Positions 17,624 to 27,691 are shown, counted from the stretch's first letter. The stretch: 64,000 nt of DNA from Streptomyces dengpaensis (GCF_002946835.1 NZ_CP026652.1:5828001-5892000), one strand, 5' to 3'. The notes: generated from the letters alone by a model not told the origin. A program made the numbers and translations.

Positions 17624-20600
17624 GTGACAGAGTCCGCACCCTCCGCGTACCTCCGGTTTCCGCATCTGCACGGCGAGTTGGTCGTCTTCACCGCCGAGGA
17701 CGACGTCTGGGCCGCCCCGCTCGACGGCGGCGGCCGGGCCTGGCGGATCAGCGCCGACAACACCCCGGTGAACCATCCGCGCATCTCCCCGGACGGCATG
17801 ACCGTCGCCTGGACGTCGACGCGAGACGGGGCGCCCGAGGTGCACGCCGCCTCCCTGGAGGGCGGACCGTCCCAGCGGCTGACGTACTGGGGCAGTGCGA
17901 AGACCCAGGTGCGCGGCTGGACCCCGGACGGGCAGGTCCTCGCGCTCAGCGCCCAGGGGCAGGCGAGCCTCAGGCGAAGCTGGGCGCGGGCCGTCCCGCT
18001 CGACGGCGGTCCCGCGACGACCCTTCCGTACGGTCCTGTCGGCGACGTCGCCCACGGCGGCCCCGGTGTCGTCCTGCTGTCCGCTCCCATGGGGCGCGAG
18101 GCCGCGTGGTGGAAGCGGTACCGCGGCGGTACGGCGGGGAAGCTGTGGATCGACAGGGGCGTCCGCGACGGGGAAGGCGCCGGGGAGTTCGTACGGCTGC
18201 ATGAAGAGCTCGACGGGAACCTCGAATACCCTGTGTGGGTGGGGGAGCGCATCGCCTTCCTGTCGGATCACGAGGGCGTCGGCGCGCTCTACTCCTCCCT
18301 CGCCGACGGGTCGGACCTGCGTCGGCACACGCCGGGTGGGGGCACCTCCCGCTCATGGGGGTCTCCCCGCTCGAGCGAAGCCGAGAGTGGGGGAGAAGCC
18401 GAGAGTGGGGGAGGTTTCTACGCCCGGCACGCGGCGAGCGACGGCACGCGGGTCGTGTACGCGTCCGCAGGCGAACTGTGGCTCCTCGACGACCTGGAGG
18501 GCGCCGAGCCGCGCCGGCTGGACCTCCGGCTCGGCGGGCAGCGCGTCGACCAGCAGCCGCACCCGGTGAACGCGTCGCGCTGGTTCTCGGCCGGCGTGCC
18601 CGACCACACCGGACGCGGCAGCGCGCTCTCCGTGCGCGGCGCCGTCCACTGGGTCACCCACCGTTCGGGCCCGGCCCGCGCCCTCGCCGCCGAGCCCGGC
18701 GTACGCGCCCGGCTGCCCCGCACCTTCCGCGCCGACGGCGAGGAGCACGTGGTGTGGGTGACCGACGCCGAGGGCGACGACGCCCTCGAGTTCGCCCCGG
18801 CCACGGGCGTCGCCCCCGGAGCGACCCCGCGCAGGCTCGCCGCCGGGCAGCTCGGACGGGTACTCGGCCTCGCCATGGCGCCCGACGGCAGCCGCGCCGC
18901 CGTCGCCTCGCACGACGGACGCGTGCTGCTCGTCGAGCGGGAGAGCGGCGAGGTGCGCGAGGTCGACCGCAGCGAGGACGGGGAGATCACCGGCCTCGTC
19001 TTCTCGCCCGACTCGGCGTGGCTGGCCTGGTCGCACCCCGGGCCGCGCCCGCTGCGCCAGCTCAAGCTGGCCAACACCACCGACCTCTCGGTGACCGAGG
19101 CGACCCCGCTCCGGTTCCGGGACTATGCGCCCGCGTTCACGCTCGACGGCAAGCACCTCGCCTTCCTGTCGGCGCGCTCCTTCGACCCCGTCTACGACGA
19201 GCACGTCTTCGACCTGGCGTTCGTGGGCGGCTCCCGGCCGTACCTGATCACGCTGGCCGCGACCACGCCGTCCCCCTTCGGGCCGCAGCGGCACGGCCGC
19301 CCCTTCGAGGCGCCCGACAAGGACGAGACGCCCGACAGCGAGGGCGCGCCCGCGACCCGGATCGACCTGGACGGGCTCGCCGACCGCATCGTGCCGTTCC
19401 CCGTCGAGGCCGCCCGCTACTCGACGCTGCGGGCCGCCAAGGACGGGGTGCTGTGGCTGCGCCACCCGGTGCGCGGCGTGCTCGGCGCCTCCCGTGCCAC
19501 GCCCGACGACCCGGACCCGAAGACCGAGCTGGAGCGCTACGACCTCGTCCAGCAGCGCATCGAGTATCTCGCCGCCGACGCCGACCACTTCGCCGTCAGC
19601 GGCGACGGCAAGCGGGTGCTGCTGTGGGCCGACGGCAAGCTCAAGGTCGTCCCCAGCGACCGGCGCGCCTCGAACGACGACGAGAGCGACACGAACATCA
19701 CCGTCGACCTCTCACGCGTACAGCGGACCGTCGACCCGGTCGCCGAGTGGCGGCAGATGTACGAGGAGACGGGCCGCCTCATGCGGGACAACTTCTGGCG
19801 GCCCGACCTGGGCGGCGTCGACTGGGACGCGGTCCTGGACAGATACCGGCCGGTCCTGGAACGGGTCGCCACCCACGACGACCTCGTGGACCTGTTGTGG
19901 GAGGTGCAGGGCGAACTCGGCACCTCGCACGCGTACGTCACTCCGCGCGGCGGATGGGGCGGCGGCGACCGGGAGCAGGGGCTGCTCGGCGCGGACATCT
20001 CCCGTCACGCGGACGGGAGTTGGCGCATCGACCGGATCCTCCCGTCGGAGACCTCCGACCCTCAGGCGCGGGCGCCGCTCGCCGCGCCCGGGGTCGCGGT
20101 GCGCGCCGGGGACGCGATCGTCGCGGTCGGGGGGCAGCCGGTCGACCCGGTGGCCGGGCCCGGGCCGCTGCTCGTCGGCACCGCGGGCAAGCCGGTCGAG
20201 CTGACCATCTCGCCGTCCGGCGGCGGGGATCCACGGCACGCGGTCGTGGTGCCCCTCGCGGACGAGGAGCCGCTGCGGTACCACGCGTGGGTGGCGGACC
20301 GGCGCGCCTACGTCCACGAGCGGTCCGGGGGCCGCCTCGGGTATCTGCACGTGCCCGACATGGTGGGCTCCGGGTGGGCCCAGCTCCATCGCGACCTGCG
20401 TGTCGAGGTGGCCCGGGAGGGGCTGGTCGTGGACGTCCGCGAGAACCGCGGCGGCCACACCTCCCAGCTGGTCGTCGAGAAGCTGGCGCGCCGGATCGTG
20501 GGCTGGGACGTTCCGCGCGGGGTACGGCCGTACAGCTATCCGGAGGACGCGCCGCGCGGTCCCGTCGTCGCCGTCGCCAACGAGTTCTCCGGCTCGGACG

Positions 20601-20923
20601 GGGACATCGTCAACGCGGCGATCAAGGCGCTCGGCATCGGTCCCGTGGTGGGTACGCGGACCTGGGGCGGTGTCATCGGCATCGACAGCCGCTACCGGCT
20701 CGTCGACGGCACGCTCGTCACCCAGCCCAAGTACGCGTTCTGGTTGGAGGGGTACGAGTGGTCGGTGGAGAACCACGGCGTCGACCCCGACGTCGAGGTC
20801 GTCCAGACCCCGCAGGACTACGCCGCCGGGCGTGACCCCCAGCTCGACGAGGCGATCCGGATCGCACTGGCGGCGCTGTCGGAGAACCCGGCGAAGGCTG
20901 CGCCCGCCTTGCCGCCGCTTTGA
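17624..20923 (+). CDS. Tricorn-type S41 peptidase
   Basis: A 1099-residue cytoplasmic protease that degrades short peptides downstream of the proteasome. It has an N-terminal beta-propeller (YLRFPHLHGELVVFTAEDDVW; ISPDGMTVAWTSTRDG), a second propeller, then the C1 domain, a PDZ-like region (AGDAIVAVGGQPVDP) and the C2 catalytic domain. Likely catalytic residues lie in LGTSHAYV (His) and NEFSGSDGDIVN (Ser). Residues about 237-266 (GGGTSRSWGSPRSSEAESGG) are encoded by an inserted palindromic repeat within the first propeller. A TAGGGT hexamer ends six bases before the GTG start, so the mRNA may be leaderless. Confidence 0.92.
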   Translation: MTESAPSAYLRFPHLHGELVVFTAEDDVWAAPLDGGGRAWRISADNTPVNHPRISPDGMTVAWTSTRDGAPEVHAASLEGGPSQRLTYWGSAKTQVRGWTPDGQVLALSAQGQASLRRSWARAVPLDGGPATTLPYGPVGDVAHGGPGVVLLSAPMGREAAWWKRYRGGTAGKLWIDRGVRDGEGAGEFVRLHEELDGNLEYPVWVGERIAFLSDHEGVGALYSSLADGSDLRRHTPGGGTSRSWGSPRSSEAESGGEAESGGGFYARHAASDGTRVVYASAGELWLLDDLEGAEPRRLDLRLGGQRVDQQPHPVNASRWFSAGVPDHTGRGSALSVRGAVHWVTHRSGPARALAAEPGVRARLPRTFRADGEEHVVWVTDAEGDDALEFAPATGVAPGATPRRLAAGQLGRVLGLAMAPDGSRAAVASHDGRVLLVERESGEVREVDRSEDGEITGLVFSPDSAWLAWSHPGPRPLRQLKLANTTDLSVTEATPLRFRDYAPAFTLDGKHLAFLSARSFDPVYDEHVFDLAFVGGSRPYLITLAATTPSPFGPQRHGRPFEAPDKDETPDSEGAPATRIDLDGLADRIVPFPVEAARYSTLRAAKDGVLWLRHPVRGVLGASRATPDDPDPKTELERYDLVQQRIEYLAADADHFAVSGDGKRVLLWADGKLKVVPSDRRASNDDESDTNITVDLSRVQRTVDPVAEWRQMYEETGRLMRDNFWRPDLGGVDWDAVLDRYRPVLERVATHDDLVDLLWEVQGELGTSHAYVTPRGGWGGGDREQGLLGADISRHADGSWRIDRILPSETSDPQARAPLAAPGVAVRAGDAIVAVGGQPVDPVAGPGPLLVGTAGKPVELTISPSGGGDPRHAVVVPLADEEPLRYHAWVADRRAYVHERSGGRLGYLHVPDMVGSGWAQLHRDLRVEVAREGLVVDVRENRGGHTSQLVVEKLARRIVGWDVPRGVRPYSYPEDAPRGPVVAVANEFSGSDGDIVNAAIKALGIGPVVGTRTWGGVIGIDSRYRLVDGTLVTQPKYAFWLEGYEWSVENHGVDPDVEVVQTPQDYAAGRDPQLDEAIRIALAALSENPAKAAPALPPL
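18337..18413 (+). repeat. Family B palindromic repeat inside the tricorn gene
   Basis: GGGTGGGGGCACCTCCCGC, then TCTCCCCGCTCGAGCGAAG and two direct copies of GCCGAGAGTGGGGGAG (18380-18395 and 18398-18413). The block is read in frame and codes for a Ser/Gly/Glu-rich loop absent from the general propeller pattern. Related elements lie at 27730, 52627 and 58173. Confidence 0.75.
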
Positions 20924-21025
20924 TCTTCGCCGCCGCTTTGATCTTTGGTGCCGCGCCGTTGTGGCTTGGGTGATCCGCCGCTTCGCGGCGGATGTTCCCC
21001 GCCCGCCCGCCCTTTTGGGCGGGCG
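20909..21025 (+). terminator. Tandem direct repeat and double hairpin after tricorn gene
   Basis: CCGCCGCTTTGATCTT occurs twice in tandem across the stop codon. Two hairpins follow: ATCCGCCGC-TTC-GCGGCGGAT (20973-20993) and CGCCCGCCC-TTTT-GGGCGGGCG (21004-21025). The second is a likely terminator. Confidence 0.65.
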
Positions 21026-21102
21026 CGGAGCCGCACACAGGGCAGGCGGCTGGGCCGATACGATGCCGACGTAATGATCGGCTGGCGTGAGGAGGCACAC
21101 GC

Positions 21103-21456
21103 ATGGCGGGAGAGCCGCAGGACGACTGCCTGTTCTGCAAGATCGTCGCGGGGCATATTCCGGCGACCGTGGTCCGGGAGACGGACACGACCGTGGCGTT
21201 CCGTGACATCAACCCGCAGGCGCCCACCCACATCCTGGTCATCCCCAAGGTCCACTACCGGGACGCGGCAACGCTCGCCGCCGCCGAGCCCGCCATCACG
21301 GCGGACATGCTGCGCGAGACCGGCGTGGTCGCGGGCGAGGAGCAGCTGGAGAGCTACCGCGTCGTCTTCAACACCGGCAGCGGCGCGGGCCAGACCGTCT
21401 TCCACGCGCACGCCCACCTCCTGGGCGGCCGCGGCATGCACTGGCCCCCGGGGTAA
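21103..21456 (+). CDS. HIT family hydrolase (HinT-like)
   Basis: A 117-residue histidine-triad protein that hydrolyses nucleoside phosphoramidates such as AMP-lysine. The zinc/core segment DCLFCKIVAG is near the start and the triad is HAHAHLLGG near the end, with GQTVFHAHAHLLGGR as in HinT. Good Shine-Dalgarno GAGGAGG precedes ATG 21103. A TACGAT hexamer about 38 bp upstream is a possible -10. The next gene, RNase Z, starts six bases after its stop, suggesting an operon. Confidence 0.93.
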   Translation: MAGEPQDDCLFCKIVAGHIPATVVRETDTTVAFRDINPQAPTHILVIPKVHYRDAATLAAAEPAITADMLRETGVVAGEEQLESYRVVFNTGSGAGQTVFHAHAHLLGGRGMHWPPG

Positions 21457-21462
21457 CCGACG

Positions 21463-22368
21463 TTGTCCGTACGTGAATTGGTGGTCCTCGGCACCGCCAG
21501 CCAGGTCCCGACCCGGCACCGCAACCACAACGGCTATCTGCTGCGCTGGGACGGCGAGGGACTGCTCTTCGACCCCGGCGAGGGCACGCAGCGCCAGATG
21601 CTGCGTGCCGGGGTCGCCGCGCACGACCTGCACCGGATCTGTGTCACCCACTTCCACGGCGACCACTCGCTCGGACTCGCCGGCGTGATCCAGCGCATCA
21701 ACCTCGACCGTGTACCGCACGAGGTGACCGCGCACTACCCGCGCTCCGGGCAGCGGTTCTTCGACCGGCTGCGCTATGCCACGGCCTACCGCGAGACCGT
21801 CGAGCTGGTGGAAGCGCCGGTCGAGGCGGACGGCGTGCTCGCGGCGACGCCCGCGTACACCCTGGAGGCCCGCAGGCTCTCCCACCCCGTCGAGTCCTTC
21901 GGATACCGGCTGGTCGAGCCGGACGGGCGGCGGATGCTGCCGGAGCGGCTCGCCGAGCGGGGCATCAAGGGGCCCGACGTCGGGCGGCTGCAGCGGGAGG
22001 GCTCGCTGGGCGGGGTCACCCTCGACGACGTCAGCGAGGTGCGGCGCGGTCAGCGGTTCGCGTTCGTCATGGACACCCGGATGTGCGAGGGGGTGGGCGC
22101 TCTCGCGGAGGGGTGCGATCTGCTCGTCATCGAGTCCACCTTCCTCGTCGAGGACGAGCTACTCGCCGTCGAGCACGGGCATTTGACCGCCGGTCAGGCG
22201 GGACGGGTGGCTAAGGAAGCGGGCGTACGGCATCTCGTGCTCACCCACTTCAGTCAGCGTTACTCCGAGCCCGAAGCCTTCGAGCGGCAGGCCCGCGCCG
22301 CCGGGTTCGAGGGGGAGCTGACGGTGGCGCACGATCTGGTCAGGGTGCCGGTTCCGAAGCGTCGCTGA
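21463..22368 (+). CDS. rnz: Ribonuclease Z (tRNA 3' endonuclease)
   Basis: A 301-residue MBL-fold enzyme that removes 3' trailers from tRNA precursors. The N-terminal [20 protein letters not shown], the metal motif [13 protein letters not shown] (HxHxDH) near residue 65, then [10 protein letters not shown] and the last ligand in [10 protein letters not shown] match the RNase Z short form. The start is TTG 21463; an in-frame GTG at 21481 would remove part of the conserved first strand. It is coupled to the HIT gene by a six-base gap. Confidence 0.92.
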   Translation: MSVRELVVLGTASQVPTRHRNHNGYLLRWDGEGLLFDPGEGTQRQMLRAGVAAHDLHRICVTHFHGDHSLGLAGVIQRINLDRVPHEVTAHYPRSGQRFFDRLRYATAYRETVELVEAPVEADGVLAATPAYTLEARRLSHPVESFGYRLVEPDGRRMLPERLAERGIKGPDVGRLQREGSLGGVTLDDVSEVRRGQRFAFVMDTRMCEGVGALAEGCDLLVIESTFLVEDELLAVEHGHLTAGQAGRVAKEAGVRHLVLTHFSQRYSEPEAFERQARAAGFEGELTVAHDLVRVPVPKRR

Positions 22369-22459
22369 GCGGGGTCCGGGTTGGGGTTTCGAGGCGCCGG
22401 TGAGCGCGGTCCGAGTGCCGGTTTCCGGAGTGCCAGGGAAACGACCGTACGATGCTTCG

Positions 22460-23452
22460 ATGCCCCTCCCCAAAGCAGAACTGCACCTCCACATCGAAGG
22501 CACCCTCGAACCCGAGCTCGCCTTCGCGCTCGCCGCGCGCAACGGCGTCACGCTGCCGTACGCGGACACCGAGGAGCTGCGCAAGGCGTATCTCTTCGAC
22601 GACCTCCAGTCGTTCCTGAACCTGTACTACGAGCTCATGGCCGTCCTGCGGACGGAACAGGACTTCGCCGACCTGGCCGACGCCTACCTGGTGCGGGCCG
22701 CCGCGCAGGGCGTGCGGCACGCGGAGATCTTCTTCGATCCGCAGGCGCACATCGCCCGTGGGGTGGCGATGGGGACGGTCGTCGAGGGTCTGTCCGGGGC
22801 GCTCGCCCGCAGCGAGGAGACACACGGCATCTCCACGCAGCTGATCATGTGCTTCCTGCGCGACGAGTCCGCCGAGTCGGCCATGGCGACCCTGGAGGCC
22901 GCGAAGCCGTACCTCGACCGGATCGTCGGCATCGGCCTCGATTCCGCCGAGGTCGGCCACCCGCCGGTCAAGTTCCGCGCGGTGTACGAGGCCGCCGCCG
23001 CGCTCGGTCTGCGGCGCGTCGCGCACGCGGGCGAGGAGGGCCCGCCCGCGTACATCACCGAGGCCCTGGACGTGCTCGGCGTCGAGCGCGTCGACCACGG
23101 GCTGCGCTGCATGGAGGACGCCGACCTCGTCGAGCGGCTCGTACGGGACCGGGTGCCGCTGACGCTGTGCCCGCTGTCGAACGTACGGCTGCGCGCCGTC
23201 GACGTCCTGGAGGACCACCCGCTGCCCGCCATGATGGACGCCGGGCTGCTGTGCACCGTCAACTCCGACGACCCCGCCTACTTCGGCGGCTACGTCGGCG
23301 ACACCTTCCACGCGGTGCGCGAAGCGCTCGGCCTCGACCAGGAGCGGTTGCGGGAGCTGGCACGCAACTCGTTCGAGGCGTCCTTCCTGGAGCACGACGA
23401 GGAGCGGCGGGCGCGGTACATCGCCGAGGTCGAGGCGTACGAGTTCGCGTAG
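22460..23452 (+). CDS. Adenine deaminase type 2 / adenosine deaminase family
   Basis: A 330-residue zinc amidohydrolase. Metal and catalytic motifs: LPKAELHLHIEGTLEPEL at the N-terminus, RVAHAGEEGPPAY, RVDHGLRC and VNSDDPAYFGGYV. The catalytic-loop sequence GLDSAEVGHPPVKF is that of adenine deaminases of the Pseudomonas type; true adenosine deaminases read DLAGDE there. I therefore expect adenine to hypoxanthine as the reaction. ATG 22460 gives the family's usual N-terminus; an upstream in-frame start adds only low-complexity residues. A TACGAT hexamer ends six bases before it, with no Shine-Dalgarno. Confidence 0.88.
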   Translation: MPLPKAELHLHIEGTLEPELAFALAARNGVTLPYADTEELRKAYLFDDLQSFLNLYYELMAVLRTEQDFADLADAYLVRAAAQGVRHAEIFFDPQAHIARGVAMGTVVEGLSGALARSEETHGISTQLIMCFLRDESAESAMATLEAAKPYLDRIVGIGLDSAEVGHPPVKFRAVYEAAAALGLRRVAHAGEEGPPAYITEALDVLGVERVDHGLRCMEDADLVERLVRDRVPLTLCPLSNVRLRAVDVLEDHPLPAMMDAGLLCTVNSDDPAYFGGYVGDTFHAVREALGLDQERLRELARNSFEASFLEHDEERRARYIAEVEAYEFA

Positions 23453-23455
23453 CGC

Positions 23456-24763
23456 TCAGGTGGTTCCGGCCCCCGGCGCGGCGGTCGCTGCCACCTGCCG
23501 GGGTCCTGCCATGTCGTAGGCGGTCATGTCGTACGCCTTCATGTCGTAGGCCTTCGTTTCGTAAGCGGCCGTGCCGGACGCCGTGCGCTGGACGGGCAGG
23601 GCCTCCAGGGGGAACTCGACGACCGGGTGTTCGCGCTGGGCTGCGCGCCTCGGGCGGAGCGCCACGACCGTCATCGGGACGGTGACCAGGAGCAGGCCGA
23701 GCGCCAGGATCGTGCCCATCGCGGGGAAACCCGCCCGCGCCGAGAGCAGACTGCCGGCGAGCGGGCCGCACGCCGTGCCCAGCGAGGAGGCCGAGCCGAC
23801 GAGGACCGCCCACCGGCCGCGCGGATCCAGGGACGCGGCGAGGCCGATGACGTACGACAGCACGACCGGGTAGAGCGTGTTCCAGGCGATCTCGCCCGTC
23901 GCGAACGACGCCAGGTCGCTCGATGCCGCGCTGAGCGCGATGCAGCCGGCGATCAACGCCGTGCCCGCGCCGATCGGCCACGCCTGACCGAGCCGCGGGC
24001 CCAGCGCACCCGCGCCGATCACCCCCAGCAGCCCCGCGCCGAGCGCCGCCGCGAAGACCGCGCCGACCGTGACCTCGGTGAGCCCCGCCTGGGTGAGACC
24101 GATGCGGCCGCTGACGCCCCAGAGGGAGTTCTGGGCGAGGGACCAGAACAGCATGGCGGCGGCGAGGACGAGGCCGGAGCGGGGGTGGGGGAGCGGGGCC
24201 GCGGTGCGCGGGCGCTGGGTCGCGGGCGTGCGGGCGGGGAGGTGTCCGGTCGCGGGCAGCACGAGCAGCGCCGTGCAGGCGATCGCGGCGAGGGGCAGGC
24301 CGTGGGCCGGGCCCAGGTGGGGGATCGTCAGATACAGCGTGCCCGCGAGGGCGGAGACGCCGAGCAGGCCCAGGGTGGTGGTGCGGTGCGGGTCGCGCTG
24401 GGCGGCGATGCCGGTCGCGGCGACCGTGGTGGCGGTACCGGAGCCGAGGCCGCCGATCATCGCGCTGGCGATGACCAGGGGGACGGTCGTGCTGAGGGCG
24501 GCGGTGCCGTACCCGACGGCGGCGAGCAGCAGGCCCGTGCGAGCGAGCCGCTGCGGTCCGAAGCGGTCGACGCGCGACGCGAGCAGGAAGCCCGCCGTCG
24601 CCGAACTCAGCAGCAGCGCGCTGCCGATGGCACCGGCCTGCGTGGTCGAGAGGGGGAGGCCCGCGTCCAGTCTGCCGACGGTGGTCGGCAGCAGATACGG
24701 GGCGAGGTACCCGGCCGTGAAAAGGGCGACGAGGGGCCAGGGGGTGGTGGTGCGGGCGGACAC
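23456..24763 (-). CDS. MFS transporter with repeated AYDM tail
   Basis: A 435-residue major-facilitator protein with about 12 hydrophobic segments, starting PWPLVALFTAGYLAPYLLP, and the loop DRFGPQRLAR between TM2 and TM3. Substrate unknown; the small-molecule drug exporter group is likely. The start is GTG 24763 with GGGA upstream; the frame runs further upstream but into non-coding, Pro-rich sequence. The last 30 residues hold four near copies of a five-residue unit (KAYDM, TAYDM), encoded by a 15-bp tandem repeat at about 23508-23570. It is convergent with the deaminase gene, three bases apart. Confidence 0.88.
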   Translation of the reverse strand: MSARTTTPWPLVALFTAGYLAPYLLPTTVGRLDAGLPLSTTQAGAIGSALLLSSATAGFLLASRVDRFGPQRLARTGLLLAAVGYGTAALSTTVPLVIASAMIGGLGSGTATTVAATGIAAQRDPHRTTTLGLLGVSALAGTLYLTIPHLGPAHGLPLAAIACTALLVLPATGHLPARTPATQRPRTAAPLPHPRSGLVLAAAMLFWSLAQNSLWGVSGRIGLTQAGLTEVTVGAVFAAALGAGLLGVIGAGALGPRLGQAWPIGAGTALIAGCIALSAASSDLASFATGEIAWNTLYPVVLSYVIGLAASLDPRGRWAVLVGSASSLGTACGPLAGSLLSARAGFPAMGTILALGLLLVTVPMTVVALRPRRAAQREHPVVEFPLEALPVQRTASGTAAYETKAYDMKAYDMTAYDMAGPRQVAATAAPGAGTT

Positions 24764-25013
24764 GGGCGTTCCCAGGGCATGCGAAAGGAGCGGTTCAAGA
24801 AGGAGGTTGGGCGGCTGTCGACAGACAGGAACGCGCGGGCAATTTGTATCAAGGGGGTGGGGGTGCGAAGAAGCCGGGATGGTGTGATCTGGGGCACGTT
24901 GCGTTTGGGGTGGGAGGGCAGGGGTAGGCAATGGCGTTTGCGGTCCGGCTTTCGCCCGGCTGTCGCCCGCACCGCTGGCCGCGCCGGGGTCGCTTTCTGC
25001 CGGTGGGTGGGTC

Positions 25014-25126
25014 GGGGCCGTGCCGGTACATCCGCCCGTCGTGGCCGGTGGATCAGACGTTGGATTACAGGAGCCGTCTCCAGATCCGAACGGGGCGACG
25101 GGCATGTGATGTACCGGCACGGCCCC
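25014..25126. ncRNA. Long imperfect hairpin, possible structured RNA or mobile-element relic
   Basis: The 19-base arm at 25014-25032 (GGGGCCGTGCCGGTACATC) has its exact complement at 25108-25126. Inside, CGCCCGTC at 25033 pairs with GACGGGC at 25097, GGATC at 25050 with GATCC at 25083, and AGACG at 25055 with CGTCT at 25075. No coding frame explains it. It could be a transcribed structure or a small palindromic element; I cannot tell which. Confidence 0.45.
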
Positions 25127-25248
25127 TCCCGTGCGATGGCGACTGCGGGTGCGTGGGGGCGTGCGTCCAGATCTTTTGGCCCGTCCGGCGCTCGCGGGTG
25201 GGGCAACGGGCCGCGCCCCCACCCACTCCGGCCGGCGAAGGTGCTTTC

Positions 25249-25350
25249 AGCCCGTCCGCCGTTCGAGGACGAGGCCGTTCAGGCCGATGCGCGGGGCTGG
25301 GGGCGGCAGCCCCCAGGTATGGGAATGGGTAGGGGCGGCGGGGGCGAGGA
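25249..25350 (-). repeat. Dispersed repeat, family A (copy 5, diverged)
   Basis: In reverse it shows the same order of blocks as the copies at 8518 and 28707: CAGCCCGTCCGCCGTTCGAG, then GAGGCCGTTCAGGCCGAT, the hairpin CTGGGGGCGGCAGCCCCCAG, and GGGTAGGGGCGG. It carries several substitutions. Confidence 0.65.
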
Positions 25351-25731
25351 AACCGTCGGCCCGTCCGGTGTTCGAGGGTGAGGCGCGAGCCGTGCGTCAA
25401 CGCCGGACGGGCTGATTCCAGCCTCTCCGGGGTGGAAGAAGCCTGCCGCCGGGCGAACTTCGGCCAGTTTTCGTGACCCTTGGAGGAAAACTCCTGGCAT
25501 CCCTTGCCATCGCGAGCCACCCGCGCATCAATGGGACCGCACGTTCCGACGGACCGTCAGATACGCCGCCGCGAGGCGTCCCGCACCCCGCCCCCGCGAA
25601 GCGGCCCGCGCACACATCTCCCCGCACGCTCACCTGCGCAACGGTGAGAAGCCGGTGTGCCCGGACAGGGCGGTGCCGTCCGGCGCGTGAAACCCCCACA
25701 TGGCAATTCCCGTACAAGGGAAGGGAATCCG

Positions 25732-26208
25732 ATGAGAGGCAAGCGACTCGGAATCGCCGCGGCGTTGGCCGCGGGCACCCTCGCCGCGACCGGTCTGGCC
25801 TTCGCGCCCGCCGCCGCGGCCGTCGTCCCACAGACGGCCACCATCAACGCGACCTGCAGCATCGGCGGCAGCGGCGCGGCCACCCTGACGGCCACCCAGA
25901 ACGGCACGGCCGCGACCATCACCCTCAGCTCCACCGAGATCACGGCGCCGATCTCCGTCGCCGAGGACTCGGTCAGCTCCACCCTGACCATGGTGAAGAC
26001 GGGCGGCGGCACCACCGTCTTCAGCGGGACGAAGAACCCCGCCATCCCAGCGGGCGGCGGGGTCACGGTGGGCCCCCTGGACGGCACCGTCGCCTCCGGC
26101 GACAGCCTGGAGGCATTCGGTGGCTCCCTTGAGATGGTGGTCTTCGGCATCACCATCACGTGCACCGCGGGAGCGCCGCAGTCCCCGGGCCCGTTCGTGT
26201 TCGACTGA
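25732..26208 (+). CDS. Small secreted protein, unknown function
   Basis: A 158-residue exported protein. The signal peptide is clear: MRGKRLGIAAALAAGTLAAT, then GLAFAPAAAA with a likely signal peptidase I site at the AAA run. The mature part is rich in Thr, Ser and Gly with alternating beta-type residues, and has only two Cys (ATCSIGG and TITCTAG), which could form one disulfide. Start ATG 25732 is preceded by AAGGGA. An upstream in-frame start would bury the signal peptide. I do not recognise the family; a secreted beta-sandwich is an inference. Confidence 0.8.
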   Translation: MRGKRLGIAAALAAGTLAATGLAFAPAAAAVVPQTATINATCSIGGSGAATLTATQNGTAATITLSSTEITAPISVAEDSVSSTLTMVKTGGGTTVFSGTKNPAIPAGGGVTVGPLDGTVASGDSLEAFGGSLEMVVFGITITCTAGAPQSPGPFVFD

Positions 26209-26263
26209 CGCCAAGCCCTGAAGGAGCCGGTGTCGCTCGCGCGCGGCGGCACCGGCTCACGCG

Positions 26264-26689
26264 TCAGACGACCGGCTGGCCGAGGCCCAGCAGATTGCCC
26301 TCGCTGTCCCGGAACCAGGCGCCGCGCTCACCCCGCGCCCCCTTGCTCGGGTAGTTCCCCTCGATCTCGGCGATCCCGTCCCTCGTCCGAAGCCCAGGCA
26401 CGTCGACGTCCTCGAACACCACGCCGCGCCGCTTGAGTTCCGACACGACCGCCTCGATGTCGTCGACCTCGAACGCCATCTGCGTGAAGGTGCCGGGCGA
26501 GGCTCCCGTCGACTGGAACACCACGAAGTCCACGCCTTCGCACCGGTAGAGCAGCCCACCGGGCCGTTCGTCGACGGGCTCCAGACCGAGCCGCTCGGAG
26601 TAGAAACGGCGCGCTCGGTCCAGGTCCTGAGCGGGAAGCCTGGTCGCCACACGCGCCCGGGCAAGAAGGTTTCTGTCGTCTGCGTTCAT
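26264..26689 (-). CDS. VOC family protein (glyoxalase-like)
   Basis: A 141-residue two-module VOC protein: ARVATRLPAQDLDRARRFY at the N-terminus with the usual SERLGLEP, and AWFRDSEGNLLGLGQP at the C-terminus. The substrate is unknown. Start ATG 26689 is preceded by GTGGGGG; a GTG three codons upstream is possible. It is convergent with the secreted-protein gene and lies downstream of glnK on the same strand. Confidence 0.86.
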   Translation of the reverse strand: MNADDRNLLARARVATRLPAQDLDRARRFYSERLGLEPVDERPGGLLYRCEGVDFVVFQSTGASPGTFTQMAFEVDDIEAVVSELKRRGVVFEDVDVPGLRTRDGIAEIEGNYPSKGARGERGAWFRDSEGNLLGLGQPVV

Positions 26690-26747
26690 GGCCCCCACTG
26701 TGCCGCGAGCGGTGGCCGTGGGCGGGGAGGCGAGGCGACAGGTGTGA

Positions 26748-27486
<739 letters not shown>

Positions 27487-27691
27487 CTCTCCGGTCTCTC
27501 CGACGGGGACGGGGGCATCGTCGGAGGGGCACCGGCCCGCGTTTCCGGTTGTGCACGTGCGCCTTTCCTGTTGCGCGGGGGTTTCCGGAAGCTCACCGCA
27601 CCGCGCGGAGGCGCTCGGGTGTGCGGCGGGGTCGTACGCATCAGGGGCTCGGCGTGCGGCGGGGGCTCGTGAATCAGGGACAATGGGCGCC

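Larger units (their letters stand above)
24764..25731. other. 970-bp non-coding stretch with repeats and a long hairpin
   Basis: No frame here shows convincing codon bias. Visible contents: a CTGTCGACAG palindrome at 24815-24824 in front of the MFS gene; the long hairpin at 25014-25126; a reversed, diverged family A repeat at 25249-25350 with loose GCCGGACGGGC ends around 25357-25415; and the presumed promoter of the secreted-protein gene at the right end. Confidence 0.7.

Noticed and set aside
24764..25222. N-terminal extension of the MFS transporter
   Set aside because: The frame is open but Pro/Thr-rich without family likeness; GTG 24763 starts the first helix in the usual place.
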